Source of the DNA: Lachnospiraceae oral taxon 107 str. F0167
GTDB taxonomy: Bacteria > Bacillota > Clostridia > Lachnospirales > Lachnospiraceae
Length of the DNA: 64,000 nucleotides
Assembly: GCA_000209465.1 (NCBI GenBank)
Contig: GL890585.1
Coordinates: forward strand, 83,143 to 147,142
Direction: 5' to 3'
Both the position numbers and the translations under genes were made by a program. Positions 63,913-64,000 of the stretch are shown piece after piece (position 1 is the first letter of the stretch; every line of letters begins with the position of its first letter). Below the pieces are notes generated by a model. The model was given only the letters and a program-made list of their open reading frames with translations. It was not told where the DNA came from and searched no databases.

Positions 63913-64000
63913 TTATAAGACATTTATTAAGTAATTGATATATTGAACGGCTTCCTCCAAATGTCGGCTGTTTTGAATAATACCGATATATATTTCATCT
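63913..64000 (-). CDS. C-terminal end of a minus-strand gene, partial
   Basis: The last 28 codons of a gene that continues beyond the window: DEIYIGIIQNSRHLEEA then VQYINYLINVL and TAA at 63915-63913. The ending S-x-x-x-E-E-A-x-x-Y-I-x-Y-L resembles the C-terminal helices of extracellular solute-binding proteins, but this is too short for a family call. A hairpin terminator follows it. Confidence 0.5.
   Translation of the reverse strand, partial: DEIYIGIIQNSRHLEEAVQYINYLINVL

Overview
The window is AT-rich DNA from a low-GC Gram-positive anaerobe. Gene content points to Clostridia, most likely Lachnospiraceae: a giant BadF/DUF2229 CoA-dehydratase activase, a T-box-controlled aromatic operon, DUF3791/DUF3990 genes, DUF1934, YlqF, a type Ic aspartate aminotransferase, and Gram-positive-type lipoprotein and ABC genes. 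The family assignment is an inference from gene content, not from a marker gene. No rRNA, CRISPR array or replication origin is seen. One tRNA, tRNA-Gln(CUG), is present.

1-2.8 kb is an accessory patch: a twice-frameshifted DUF5071-like gene, a one-helix membrane protein, an XRE regulator, and an AbiEi/AbiEii type IV toxin-antitoxin pair. 2.9-7.1 kb is the giant activase (minus strand). 7.4-15.4 kb is a minus-strand operon aroF-trpE-trpG-trpD-trpC-trpF-trpB-trpA, read from a promoter and a T-box leader whose specifier (UGG) and acceptor-pairing bases (UGGC) fit tRNA-Trp. The operon therefore makes DAHP and then the whole chorismate-to-tryptophan branch in response to uncharged tRNA-Trp. 15.4-18.3 kb is an insertion zone: a C-terminally short IS1202/ISNCY-like transposase followed by an intact IS1380-family element with inverted repeats and a 5-bp target duplication. 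A 490-bp gene-free stretch follows.

18.8-30.3 kb is mostly housekeeping with small accessory genes: a lipoprotein, a rhomboid-like protein that lacks the serine motif, pyk, a cyclophilin, a GNAT protein, ispE, a GntR regulator overlapping ddl-murI, DUF1934, an active-type rhomboid, a decayed DUF3791-DUF3990-DUF3791 module, and a YoeB/RelB toxin-antitoxin pair. 30.5-45.9 kb is core: dnaE, an Mrp ATPase, a small alarmone synthetase, a MATE exporter and fumC (minus), then lepB-ylqF-rnhB-yraN-pgeF, an aminotransferase, an ABC-F ATPase and exoA.

46-64 kb is more peripheral: a GH13_11-like protein that has lost its catalytic residues, a sugar ABC importer (binding protein and two permeases, no ATPase) with a heparinase II/III-type lyase, tRNA-Gln, a gamma-glutamyl hydrolase, an acyl-ACP thioesterase, a CvfB-like S1 protein, a CHAP/SH3 hydrolase, an HPr-like protein, trkA-trkH potassium uptake, and metN-metI-metQ. 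The window ends in the C-terminus of a minus-strand gene.

No clearly new multi-gene system was found. The observations most worth a second look are the GH13 protein missing all three catalytic residues, a signal peptidase with Arg at the catalytic Lys position, the DUF3791/DUF3990 remnant, the Trp T-box over aroF-trp with related palindromes inside the operon, an inverted repeat that contains the metNIQ promoter, and an ABC-F protein in which one composite ATP site is degenerate. Assignments come from reading motifs and family memory only; no database search was run.
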